NCBI RefSeq assembly: GCF_001640805.2
Contig: NC_066848.1
Coordinates: 22,653,828-22,717,827 of the forward strand
Direction: 5' to 3'
From: Lates calcarifer
Lineage: Eukaryota > Chordata > Actinopteri > Centropomidae
DNA length: 64,000 nucleotides
A model generated the notes under the pieces. That model saw nothing but the letters and a program-made list of their open reading frames with translations. It was not told the DNA's origin and did not search any database. A program made the position numbers and the translations under genes. Below are positions 39,801 through 52,500 of the stretch, one piece after another (within the stretch, counting starts at the first letter, position 1; every line of letters starts with the position of its first letter).

Positions 39801-41575
39801 GCAAATAGTTGCTCTACAATAGTGTTTGTGTGTTTTAGGCCTGCTGATTATTTTCTTGATTGAATCACCAAATCCAGGATTAATCCTCTGTCGTCAGAGG
39901 CAAAAGTGGAAGTAGTGTGAACACTACAAGAGCTCCCAGAGTAGAAGTCGAACTGGGTTTGTCTTGATATGGAAGGCTGATGTTCACATCCTGTTTCTGA
40001 CCAGCATTCAGTGTTGTTTTGGTTTAACCATGATCCAGATTACTTGTTATCTTTAACCAGAAAGCAGTCACACAAATCATTTTTGAAATGGTCTTTTGTA
40101 ACGGCTTTATAAAGGTCCTGCTGATGGGACAGGGAAAAAAAAAAACATTCTCATGAAGGTTGTTTTGGAAAGAAATGACAGCACATTCTGTTTTGTTGTT
40201 TAGTTTGGAGTACTTGATACAGGTTGAGGCAGAAATAGAACAGAGCGCTCAGGAAATCATCTTTGGAGAAAAAAATCTTTATAAGGTAAAGGGATTGGAG
40301 AGGAATGAAAACCAAAACCAGGAATAACAAGATCATATGATAGCAGGAAATATGTGCAGCTAATATATAGTATACCCACCCCACCCCACACACGCACACA
40401 CTTATGCACACACATGTATGCATGAGATGTATGAGATAATTCCCTGTAGGTGAGGCAGAAGGCTGGATTTAGGATCTGTGAGTTCAAAGGATTTGCTGTT
40501 TAATTTCATGTTTTTTTTATAACTCTCCATACTGATGCATTCAAGAACACTTTAACAACCAAGATTTGAAAGTTTGCTGCCAAAAAACTTTGCTGTGATC
40601 TGTCATCAGAAAGTTAAAGTGACATGCCAAAAAGCAAACACAGACAAAGTCAACAGGGTGATATGAATCATGTTGTTTCCTGCATGAAAAATATAAATTC
40701 GGAAATCTGAGTTGCTAAAGTTTGAGTAAAACAGCGAGACTGTGGGATCAAAACATGCATTTTGGAGATGAAAATAAGACATGTAGTAACCTTACAAACA
40801 TGTTGATGCTGTTAAATGTGAAATTGGTTGGTCTTGTCTTTGTTGAGGCCACAGCTTTCAGTTTGTTTGGACCTCAGAGCCACTGGTCCACAGAGGACGT
40901 GGGAACAAGTCAAAACTAAATTTTAAACCTCTCCTCACACTGTTAATCCCCTTCTGGCCTAAACTTGTATCATTCAAACACCAAAGGATCCTGGTGTCAT
41001 AAAATCTTGTGCAATTATAACAAAGTCCTGATGTGTTGACTCTTCTCTGAGGAGTGAAGCAGCCACGTCTGGAGTTCATGGATGGGTCAGGTTCAAAAGG
41101 CCTGCTCATTATCCAGCTAACTGTGGTTGTAGGTTTGATCAAGGAAAAAAATTAATGCACAGCAGCAGTGTTAAGATCAGCTGATAGTGATGATCAGCAC
41201 ATTTCTGTCCCAATTCAGTAGCTTTATTCCCTCTTCTGTGTATAACTAGTCCAGTTTGGAGCACCACTGACCTTCAGTGCAGCTGGGGCTGACAGAGTCT
41301 GGCTTTGACTGGGGAGGTTTATATAAAGCTTATGATAAATATTTCTTTATATAATGCACAGAATACACAACAAACATACACTAACCTGCAAGGTTTAATG
41401 ATAATATACACAAATGTCTTCTCTTCTTCTGGTTTTTATTAAATGTCTGGAGGTGTCAGAGTGAGCACCTGTTTGATTCCACTCAGTGTGGTGGAAGTTA
41501 TTGATCTGTGTGAGGATCAAACACTGACCTGAATCAGTTCTATAACGCCTGTTGTGTAAGAGACCATGAACACGC

Positions 41576-41613
<38 letters not shown>

Positions 41614-42377
41614 AGAATAAATGTCGATGATCGTCATGTGATGCAGCAGTTCAGTCAGCTGTGGCGTGGGAAGGCTGGCTGATGAAAAGAGGACACACAC
41701 ACACACACACACACATATCACACTGAGTCACTTTTAAACGATCCACCACCTTTCTCCTTTAGATTCTCTTATGCACCACTGAAACTATCTCAGTACATGA
41801 CCATACACTCTTTTTTCTTTCTCTCTCTCTCTCTTAAAAGCAGGCGTGTTGTTCCTATAGTAATTTTAGCCTCATTATCTCAAAGTAACAGCTGCAACTA
41901 CTTAGTAACTAATAGTTATTTTTTTTATTTTGCAATCAATTGAATGTCTTCTTAATTAGACAGACGGTCCAGGTTGTATATAAATACTGTGAAAGTACCA
42001 AAATGCTCAATACATGGAGAAATACACACAGTACATATTCACAAACTGTTCCTTTAAATGAGCCGTCAGGACGTCAGTAACGTTGCGATTTCACAGCTAA
42101 ACAGTCACGGCCCTTCAGTTAGTTACATTTCTTTCTTCTTTTCGAACAAGTTTCCTTCCAAATGTACAGCACATTTTTAACAGAATTCCCAGAAAATCAT
42201 CCAAACAAAATGTGAGTGAACTCTTGTTCCCATCCACCCGTGCTGTGTGAATTTGAGTTGATTCACTGATGGAGATAAACAGCTGGTGGAGCTGATTCTC
42301 CTGAACCTGCTTCTGACCTGAACCAAGAAACCAAAACTGGACCTTCACAGCTCTTTGAAGAATGTGAAGCTCAATCA

Positions 42378-42410
<33 letters not shown>

Positions 42411-43466
42411 GCTACATCAAGCCTATGATTTGAATTTTCTCCACAGATTTTCTTCCCAGCTTGACTTTGTCTGATCCTGTTATATTACATACACTGTGTG
42501 TGTGTGTTTGTGTGTTCAGATGGAACATTTTGCCCCACTTTGTTTGTTAGTGTTTGTATCTGGATTATGTAGGCGTGTAAAGGTACATGGCAGCTTGCCC
42601 GTAAATGTGTCTATTGTATCTTTGCACGGACATATTTGACTTTCACCAGATGCTGGATCAGATTGGGATCTGGGGAGTTTGTAGCCCAGGTCAACACCTT
42701 GGACTCTTTGTCGTGGGAGGCCCCTGCCACTGGGGGTGCGCTTCATCTAGAACAATGTTTAGTGTGGTAGGTGTCAAAGTAAGATGATGATGAATGAGAT
42801 GAATGTCGGGACCCAAGGTTTTCCCAGCAGAACATTATATTGTTACGAGATGATCAATGTTATTCACTTCATCTATCAGCGTTGTGACTGATCGATGTAT
42901 GTTCTTTTTTGTCTGAGAGCTTATTCAGACAAAAAACAAAAACTGCTGACTCTGTGCTTAATGCACATATATAATAATCTCACACTCATTTTTAGCCTGA
43001 CTTTAATATTTGGACATTATTTCTAGTGTTTCTACAGGTTCTCATTCTGCTCTAGTTACATTTGACTTGATTTGATCCAGAGTTAAGAGATACGAGATAT
43101 ATATCAATAAAAATAATAATCTTGAGTAATGCTCTATCAGTAGCATATTGTGGTTTTACAGCTCAAATTCACGTGAAACAATCAGGGGAACATGAGTCAG
43201 AGGGATACTAATAAACAGTATAAACAAACTTTCATAGATGACTAAAAGATAAATTTAACTATGACTCCATGGATACTGGGGAAAGAAATCTGGATGATCA
43301 CTAAGCAGCAACAGAGAATTAAAACAAAACCCTCCGGACAGATAATTCTTTTCAGACGGAGCAGAAATGTCAAACTGAACGGATCAATTTAACAATCAGT
43401 CAGCAGCTCCGAGGCCTGGAGGTTTGTTTTGGAAAGTTTCAGTGTTGCCGTTCAGAACCAGGACAG

Positions 43467-43507
<41 letters not shown>

Positions 43508-46500
43508 AACGCCTTGGCAGTGATCTTCCTCTGATTTTCTCATCACCATAGACCTTTCATGCTGAATTGTAAACTGTTTGTTTTTTCAATGATCTGATGT
43601 AAACTGTGCTCACTACATGAGCTGTGTGTTTTTTCCTTCTATCAGCATGTCAGTAACTAATATCATGAATCTCATTACAATTTACCACAACTGAAATCTG
43701 TCAGCCTCCACACAAACATATTTCGCTGACATCATCTCTGAAGAAAGATAAAAAGTCAATTGCATTCTAATGTGTAAAATAAGTGTGCCATTTGATATGC
43801 AGTGTCTTTCTCTGCTATGAAAGCAGCAGGGGTTGCCTTGATCTCCACAGGACATGTGAGCGAGGCCTGGTCTATTTTTGTCTGCAATATTCAGTGATGC
43901 ACTTCATTTGTTATCGACTCTGCCTTTATGTATAAACAGTAAAAGAAGGGGCCAGAATCACAAAGCAAGTTCAGCTTAGTCTGGCTTCTCACTGTCATAA
44001 AGCTTTATATCCACTGGGTTTTCATCTGCAGCTGTGAGTGTACTCATGTGAAAGAGGAGGACTTGTGAATTACAAGCAGTTTAGTTTTAGTGCATAAAAC
44101 CAGATAGCAGGAGTGGTCAGTAAGTCATAGCCTGAGACAGTAGACCTTGCTACAAAATTAAGAATGAAAAAGAGGAATCTTCAGTAGGGACAACAATGGC
44201 TAAATAACATGTCTGTAGGACTCAAATAGAGTTAGCACTCATGCTTTTATTGGTTTAGTTTAGGCTACTCTGGTACTTAAAATGGTTATAGTGGAACTGA
44301 AAGTGCTGTAAACAAAGTTACCAACACACAGAAAGGAACAGATATGTGTTGAATGACCTGGCCTGTGTGCACCTGTTCTAAACCACACATGAACAAAGTG
44401 TAAAACAAAATGATCACGTTTGTGAATTGTATTTGGTCTGTGGAGTGACGTTAAAATACATGTGATTAAAATGAGATGAGATGAAAAAAAGAAATGCTTC
44501 TGGTTGGCATTAGATGTGTAGATGTGATAGTTTAGCGGGAGAGATGGCAGAGGGGGTCAGATGCTGCTGGACATCTGACAAGTTCCTGACCCTACAGTTC
44601 ACATAACACACACACACACAAACCCAAACCCTGTCTACTGTTCAGAACAATGTGTCAGTACAGCAGACACTCCCTCTGCTCTATAACTGTAACTCCTCCT
44701 CCGACCTCTTCCCCTGAGGGCTGATGGGAACTGGAATTGAGACATGGTGCTGTTTTTTTTTTTTTTTTTTCTTGGTCCAAAGCTTCTGTCGCCTCAGTCT
44801 TTTTTTATCTCTGCTGATGGTTGTTGACTCAGCGTTACAGCAGAGCAGCCACATAAGCAGACAGAAAGCAACACAAACAAGTAAACAGACAAACCAACAG
44901 CCACATAAACAGACAGCAACCCAAACAAATAAACAGGCAGGGAGGTAGATGCACCAACACACAGACAAACAAACAGATAGAGAGACAAACAAACAGGTAG
45001 ACATATAAATAGACAACAACATAAACACACAAACAAATCACCAGCCACACAAACAGACTTTCTTTTTTGAGTAATTAATACAGTGGTTTTCAAACTGTCA
45101 TGCATCCCTGACTCCATATGATCTGATTTAACACTTACATTTTCAAAAATCTTCTGATTTGATATTTGATATTGGAAACCCAGCTGACAGGGGGATTTTA
45201 ATCGGCTCAGGTACACTAGTTGAATTTTAAGTCGCCAACCAATTTGTGAAGATGCAGATTTACAGCAAGTGCACTGATGTTCAACAGTGGGAGGAAGGAG
45301 GAAAGGATGAGGGAGAGAGGGGGGTGACACTCCACAGGCTGGAGAGTACTGATGTGAGCAGAGAAGGAAAAACAAATCTCTTGATTGAGAGAAGTTTGTT
45401 AGATTGTCTGGTTTTCATTAACTGACTGAGTGTGTGTGTGTGTGTGTGTGTGTACAAAATCAGTAAATAAGCCAGTCTGGCTCCAGTTGTTTTTGAGCAT
45501 CCAGCATTTTAAGATGAAGACAAAGAGACAAAACACACCCCACATCTATCAACAGGTCAACAACTGCAGGTATCATTACAGATAATAGACTCAGTTACTC
45601 AGTTTTGAACAGCACATCACTATGATCCATAAATAATCTCACAGTCCCACATCTGTAAACCTTTAAAATCCAGGAGAAAATGGAGAAGAACTTGCTTTAG
45701 CAGGAGTTTGGTTCCTTCTGCAATAACAGAAGGAACAAAGATCAACACTCATTTATGTGAAGGCGTATGGGCTGAACAGGCAGCGGCATGAACATACAAT
45801 ATATGCGCAGATTTGACTGAGTGTATATTTCATGTACACAGTTTATTATAGATCACAATTAATGAACAACCTTAAAAACAGATTTATATGAATCTGATGA
45901 GTGGGTGTCAAAGGACAAAGAGATAGAGAGAAGACAGATTTCTCAACATGTTGATGGAGAAGGATAATTGAGCTTTTATTCCTCCGCTCACTTCACCAGC
46001 TTGTCTGGGATTTGAACCAGCACCTTTCAGATCTCTGTTTTTACAGTGCTGATGTAAAATATAGTGGGATAGTTTCATTTTTCGTTTTCATCCAGATACT
46101 TGTTGAACAAATCCTCCATTTGTTTATGATAAAGTGTTCAGTGTTAGGACCCCAAAGCAGAGAAGCACATTAACAAGTGAGTGGGAACAGAAGTTTCTTT
46201 AATAATGAAGCAAACCAAAGCCAGAACAAAAAGCAGACAGGTGAGGCAGGGAGCTGGCTGGCAGGAGGAAGTCTTAAGCAGCAGAACACAGGACAATCTT
46301 GCCACTGGAAACACTGAGGAAACTGCATGCAGAACAAGAGCAAGGAATACTCTGGCAGCGAGCAGGAGTGAAGGCCGGGCTTATAAGGTGGAGGGAAATG
46401 GACTGAGTGAAAACAGGTGTGCCTCAGCAGCCAACAGGAGGAGCCAGCCACACCCCCTGCCACACACAAGCTCTGCAAAAGAACAGAAAAGGGAGGGGGA

Positions 46501-49500
46501 ACAGAGAGAGCACAAAAAGAAAAACACAACACAAAGACAAACTAAGCCAAACCATAACATTCAGTCAAGCAGTGGGAAAAAAGGATACCCTGTTATCCTC
46601 CCTCAGCTGATCCTTTAGTAAATCTTCTCCTGTCCTTTAGACCATAAGCCACAAGTTTGGCAAACACAGCCTCAGTTTGAGATGATTTCATCAACAAAGA
46701 CCATGAGAACCACTGTAATGAGAGAATGCACTGATAGAGCCAATAAGGAATGATAATATACATGAGCTGTGGAAACTTTAATTATATCCAGAGTGATTCA
46801 GACACAGCTGTAATTACAGTATGAGAGTAATCTGGGTCAGCTGCATATAGAAAAGGTACACAGTGTAATTGTATTACATAATTAAAATAGAAATGGATTC
46901 CTGCCAGCTGTAAGCCAGCACTGATCCACTTTATATCCAGTTCAGATTTTCTATTTCTGTTCCACATACTTGCTGTAAATAATGCTGCATGTTGAGAAAC
47001 ACAGGAAATGTTGCAACTCTGAAGCATTCACATAGTATCCACAGTATTCACAGGGAGTTACCCTCGTCTTTAGAATTCTAATGACAAAATAAAGTGAAAT
47101 TTAGCCAAAATGTTGTAATTTGATCATGTTATACATGTGTGGCGAGTCAATTAGCAGCATCCAGCATTTTTCGAGAGTCCAGCTTGCCCCTGTGCAACAC
47201 CCACCCCTTCAAACATTTTCATCTTGACACCAAATAGGCAAAATTAGGGATGCACTGATACCGATACCAGCATCGGGTATCTGTCCGATACCCTGTTCCT
47301 GTACTCGTACTCGTATTCATAAAAGTGTCCCGATACCACTTTACGGCAGCGTGACGTTCAGTTGGGCAGTCAGGTGCTAATTAGAGCAAGGAGGAGCAAT
47401 GTCGGTGGGTGTGGAGGTATTTCAAAGTGGATGATGCTAACAAAAGTAATACCCCTCTTTTATCTCTTATCTCTTCCTCTGGAGTCAGCTGTCTAGATTT
47501 TCTTTATTTCTAATAGCTGTGCGCAGTGCTTTCATTCATGGAGAATAATGAATTAAGGCCATTTCATACTTCTGTAGGTATAGCATAGCCTAAGCTGTAG
47601 CCTGACATGCACCTCCCCAGAAATGAACAGAACAATGACTTATGTGAAAATTGTTCAATAACCAAAACCTCACTTTGACCACACTTTAACTGAGACTCAT
47701 CTCCAAATTAAAAAAGGTAATGTGACTGTGTTACCATATTTTAATGATGAATACATAACACACAGCGTTCACAGCCATGTTTCTACACACGCTCATTAAA
47801 TAATCTCATGGGACTGCTGGTTGGAGAAATGGCTGTAATTAGAAAAACGACCTTCCAGTAAAGTCACAGAGATAATTTACATGTGGAGCTCTCACTTCTC
47901 AGTAGTCTGTTAATTAACCTGTAGCTCATTACATAGAAACAATGAGCTTATAGATGAGTTCCATGAAATTCACATTTAAATGAACTTCTTTTACTCTCAG
48001 ATTTGGCCTTTTTTATGTATTGCATTTGATAAAGTTACCAAGGACTTCCACATAATGTTGCATTTGCGTAGCTTCAGTACAGAAATTTCAGTGTGAGCGC
48101 TGACTTTCTAACCTCAACATTCAAGAGTGCAGGTTTGGTTTTAGTGGTGGGGAACAAAACAGAAAAGAAAATTAAGTAAAGTGTGGGTGATGATGAAGAT
48201 GATGATGCGTAAATTCCTGTATTACTACTACAATAACTCCACTTGAGTTGAATGACTCAACTTGAATCAACTGAAAATAGTAGCCAATTACTTTCTTAAC
48301 CCTAACCCTAACAAAGCACAGAAACAGAAAGAGAGAAATGACAATTGATTAAACAAATAAAAGTTTGAGCTCTTGATAATTCACACTACACATTTTAATC
48401 TGCCTTTCTGTGATTTTCATGCTCACACTGTACAAGTTAGTCACCTGGCCACAACATGCAGCTCAAACTCAACATGAATCTGGAACCTACTGCCTACTGC
48501 AACTCCTGTGGCAATTCCAGTAAGGTTTAGTCAAACAAACTGACCATGTCCTTAAATAATGAAAATAAGGAGTTGCAGGTGGAAGATACAGGCAGCCTGA
48601 TGTGTTCTGTTGTGAAGTTCGGTTTTATATCACAGAACAGTCTAGGTCTGACTACATTTAGCTACAACATGTAAAATGCTATACTGCTAATATTAAAACA
48701 AACTCACCACAGTTTATAAAGGATATACTGACAGCAGCCATGTGGGAAATCTGACCATGAAAATACTGAAGTTCCAGACAGGTACAGACAATTTCTGACC
48801 TGCCAGAAAACCGACCTGTCATCCAAATGTCAAATTGATCATTCAGGCGATTAAACGTTACATCTTACATTAGTTGGGGGTGATCAATCCAGCGCTAAAG
48901 TTAAGCTTAAGGCAATTTAGATGGATTTCAACAGCTTGACAGTAGAGATTTAAGTGTTTAAGTAAGAGTGGGTGGGAAAACTAGGATTTTCCCCAGAGCA
49001 AATTATGCCTTTTCCAACAATATTTCATCAGCTTCATCAGACTTCTGTCACTCTGAGGTCACATGGTCGTTCACCTCGTCAGCCTGTCCTAGAGTCCTTA
49101 AGGACTCACATGATGTACTGAGGTGAGCCATTAAGCCGCAGTGACAGTCGACATTCATCCATCAGCATCGTCCTAGCTTCAGTGTTTCCTTCACTTTCCT
49201 TCAGTGCTGAAATGTCCTTGAATGTGACTGTGGCTGTGTGACCGCCTCTTTCTGAATCCACATTACCTAACAGAAAACATCATAACAGGTCAACAGGGGC
49301 GGTTAAAAATGGATTTTACTGTCTCAAGGGACTGGACCAGGGTATCTTTCAGTCCTCAGCAAATTACCTCTCTTGGTTTTAGAGTGAAAAGTACAATAAA
49401 TACAACGTTACACAATGAAACGCCCAACGCAGAACACAGTAAAGCAATAAATCTACTCTTAAGTCTAGATAAATTGGACTTGCTTGGCAGATGTGATTGC

Positions 49501-52500
49501 TGTTGAAATGATCCATTCCTTGTTCCCTGAAGACAGAAGTTGTTTGCAAATCCATGGGCATAGATTGAGTATATTGCAAAACCATGGGAATAGATTGCAA
49601 ATCTGTGTACACAGATTATGAATCCAAGAGCATGGTTCCTATAAATGATTAATTCTTGTCAAGGTGCTTTTGACGATATTCACATAAAAGTAGCTGACAG
49701 AAATAAGCACGGATTTAAATTTTACTTTGGCTGAAGCTTGACAAAGCCACTTAAAACTGCAGGATTTTAATAGAAACATGCAATTTTTTTCTGTTTCTTA
49801 GATCTAAATTTAAAGAAAGTTAACATTTAAAGGGAAAATGAGATGTTTAACAGCTTGAAGTAGAACAACAAAGTTTCCACAAATTTGCAGCAGCTTGAAA
49901 ATTCATTTCAGTTATTGGAGATTTCCTGGATCTGAAAATACAGGCCAGGCAACTTGAGAGACCCAGAACTAAAACAGAAAAAAAATACACCACCATTGAG
50001 ACCCAGAAGAAGAGAGAGGAGAAGCAGAGATGTGAGGATGGAGGCTGGGAGAAGCAGGCACACTGTTCTTAATTATCAGACAGATCTTCCCTGAGTCAAA
50101 CACAGCAGTGGTGGGCGAAGCTGAAATGCCGAATCCTTAGTGACAGGCCACGCTGCTCTGCTGCTCTCGACGTGCCGGAGTTAATCTGGTGAGAGATTTG
50201 TGACCTTGCGGCAAAAAAAAAGAAATGAAAACACTCACTGCTGACGAGATAGAATACATTTTAATAATGAAGTTCCAGTCAGAAACACACAGGGCCACAG
50301 ACTGTGGCTCTTGCCTTTATGTGTAGATATGCACCATGTGACTAACTGGATATTTTTTCCCACCTCATAGTACCATGAGTATAAATATTTTTTAGGAGGG
50401 AGATTTGAACCCCTAACTCTGGCAGTATTAGTGTCTTACTGTTCATTTCCAGTGCTTCATCACCTATTGCAGCAATCCACCTACAGTTTTGTGACCTACC
50501 TCTGTCTCTAATAAAACAGATTCAAGATTAAATTTTGGATTTATATATAGGATAGAAACTGAAGTAATTCCAAGTCCCAGAGGATGAGATGTACTTTTGG
50601 ATACAAAGCTCTTGTTTCTCATTGTCGAGTTGAAGTGTATTCAACAGCAATTCCTCTAATGGCCAAACTATGACTTTAATATTTTAGATGAGCAATGCAA
50701 CGTACACTATCTATGTGTGGAACACTATACTTATCTGGCGGCTAAGCAAGCTAAGCTAGCCATATGGCAAACATTGCCTTGGACTAATTTTGACCATTCG
50801 ACTTGAATGCGTTCTTTGAATATGTGAAGTGTGTTAAAGCTAAAAAGGGAAATTTGCAGTGAAATCATGGGTCAAGAGGTTAAAATAACTGCAAGTACAA
50901 TGTGCATACTTGTCTCTGACACAAACAAACTTTTGTGCATCCAAAATGACTGAACACTGAGACAAAGTGATGTGTGAGTTTCACTTATTAAAAATGACTG
51001 TCCTGCTGATTCACACTGTGAGGCTGCAGTTGGGTGGATGTGTGTCCTTGAACATGTTTGTTGCCTGCTGCATCAACTCTGCTGTCTGTTGTCACACACT
51101 GTGTCCTGTCACAACATGTCTGACTCCATCACTGTCAATTCGTCCTTCACAAGTTTTTTTTTTTTTTTTTTTTAATTTATTGCTGACTGTTGTCTGTGTC
51201 TCAGAGCCTTAACACACATTTAAACATCTAAGCCAAATCGCACCAGATGTGACTCCTGTGTGCAACATTTGATCTTGTTTCATGGGTCACTGCAGGAGAC
51301 ATGAAGCATCAACATCACACGAGTGTTTGCACAGAATCTGGTGTGTGTTAAACTATTTAATGCACAAGTGCTTTGGCTTGAGTTTAATCACCCTTGTCAT
51401 GAACATTGTAAGCAAACTCTGTAACCATGGCAACATACTGAAACAACAGCGAGAAACATTTACATGACATGACTGTGGGTTTGGTGAATATGTATTCATT
51501 ATTCTTCAATTAAGATAATACTGGGATAAAATGGAATAAAATAAAATAAAACCCAAGATAAAAACAGTAATAATAAGATTTGAGCTTCGGATTTTTCAGG
51601 CAGGGACTTCAGGGCTGAGGGCCCAAACCACTAAATGCTTTAAATGTGATCAGTAAAATCTTAGGATTGTTATAATCATGTCTTTGTTAAAAGCCAGTCG
51701 AAGATGTGAGATAGTTTTTTGGCTCAATCCTGGGCAGCATAATTAAAATTATCCATCCAAGTTGATATAAAAGCATGTATGATTAATTTCCATTCAGCCA
51801 CCAGAGCATTATAGAGAAATGAAAAACCATTTCTTCATTGAGCTGGTTTTGAAGGAAGCCTTCCTATGCTTACTCTAAATCAATACTCCCAATAATGTAG
51901 CATATAGGGAGGAGGTTGGGGCAGTGGAAAGAGGTGCAGAAATAGCATAATAGAAGGACGTGTCAGGTTTTAATGGCTCTGCTGCTCACTTGAAAGTATT
52001 TCCACCATCCATTAGCTAAATCGCTAATCCTTTGAGGGTTATTGGGGGAGTTATTGACATCAGGTGAGAAGCAAGGTAAACAAGGTGTAAGAGTCAATTG
52101 ACTCTGACTGGTTTCATACCTTCTACTGTTTAGCTCATGAAGCTGCAGGTCATAGGGATTGTTACCCCTTCAGTTCTTTGGTTTAAGACACCACAGTGAC
52201 CTGAGGATATAAAATTATAGAGACAGACAGCTTAGAAAAGTAACAACAATAAAAAACAACAAACAAACTGATAACAATACACAACAGTATGCAGGCAGTG
52301 GTACCCACATACTTTAGGTTGTTCAGTGTACCTATAGGGATATGACAGTGTGCAAATTAAACCGGCTGCTCCTCCATCCTACATTACCACATATAAGTTG
52401 ATACTTGAATCATTTTATGGGTAATAGTAAGGAAGAATTTCTGTCACCTGCCCAATCATTATGTAGTGACTGAGTAAATGAAGGGCAAATCAATTAGAAA

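Noticed and set aside
40151..41142. Minus-strand frames of 76-94 codons in opn4 intron 1 as nested genes
   Set aside because: No recognisable domains, no splice context and AT-rich composition typical of the intron.
44681..45375. Long minus-strand frames rich in Leu/Cys/Val that look like membrane segments
   Set aside because: They derive from a degenerate ACAAACAGACAG array; hydrophobicity is an artefact of the repeat.
45985..46025. B-box-like GGTTCAAATCCCAG on the minus strand as a tRNA
   Set aside because: No acceptor stem, anticodon arm or A box at the right distance.
46170..46618. Open frames of 120 and 145 codons on opposite strands
   Set aside because: They lie within the solo LTR, whose ends and target duplication are clear.
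48297..48312. Interstitial telomere-like TTAACCCTAACCCTAAC
   Set aside because: Only about two and a half units; too short to mean more than chance or a repeat fragment.
50395..50425. B-box-like GGTTCAAATCTCC on the minus strand as a tRNA
   Set aside because: No cloverleaf can be built around it.
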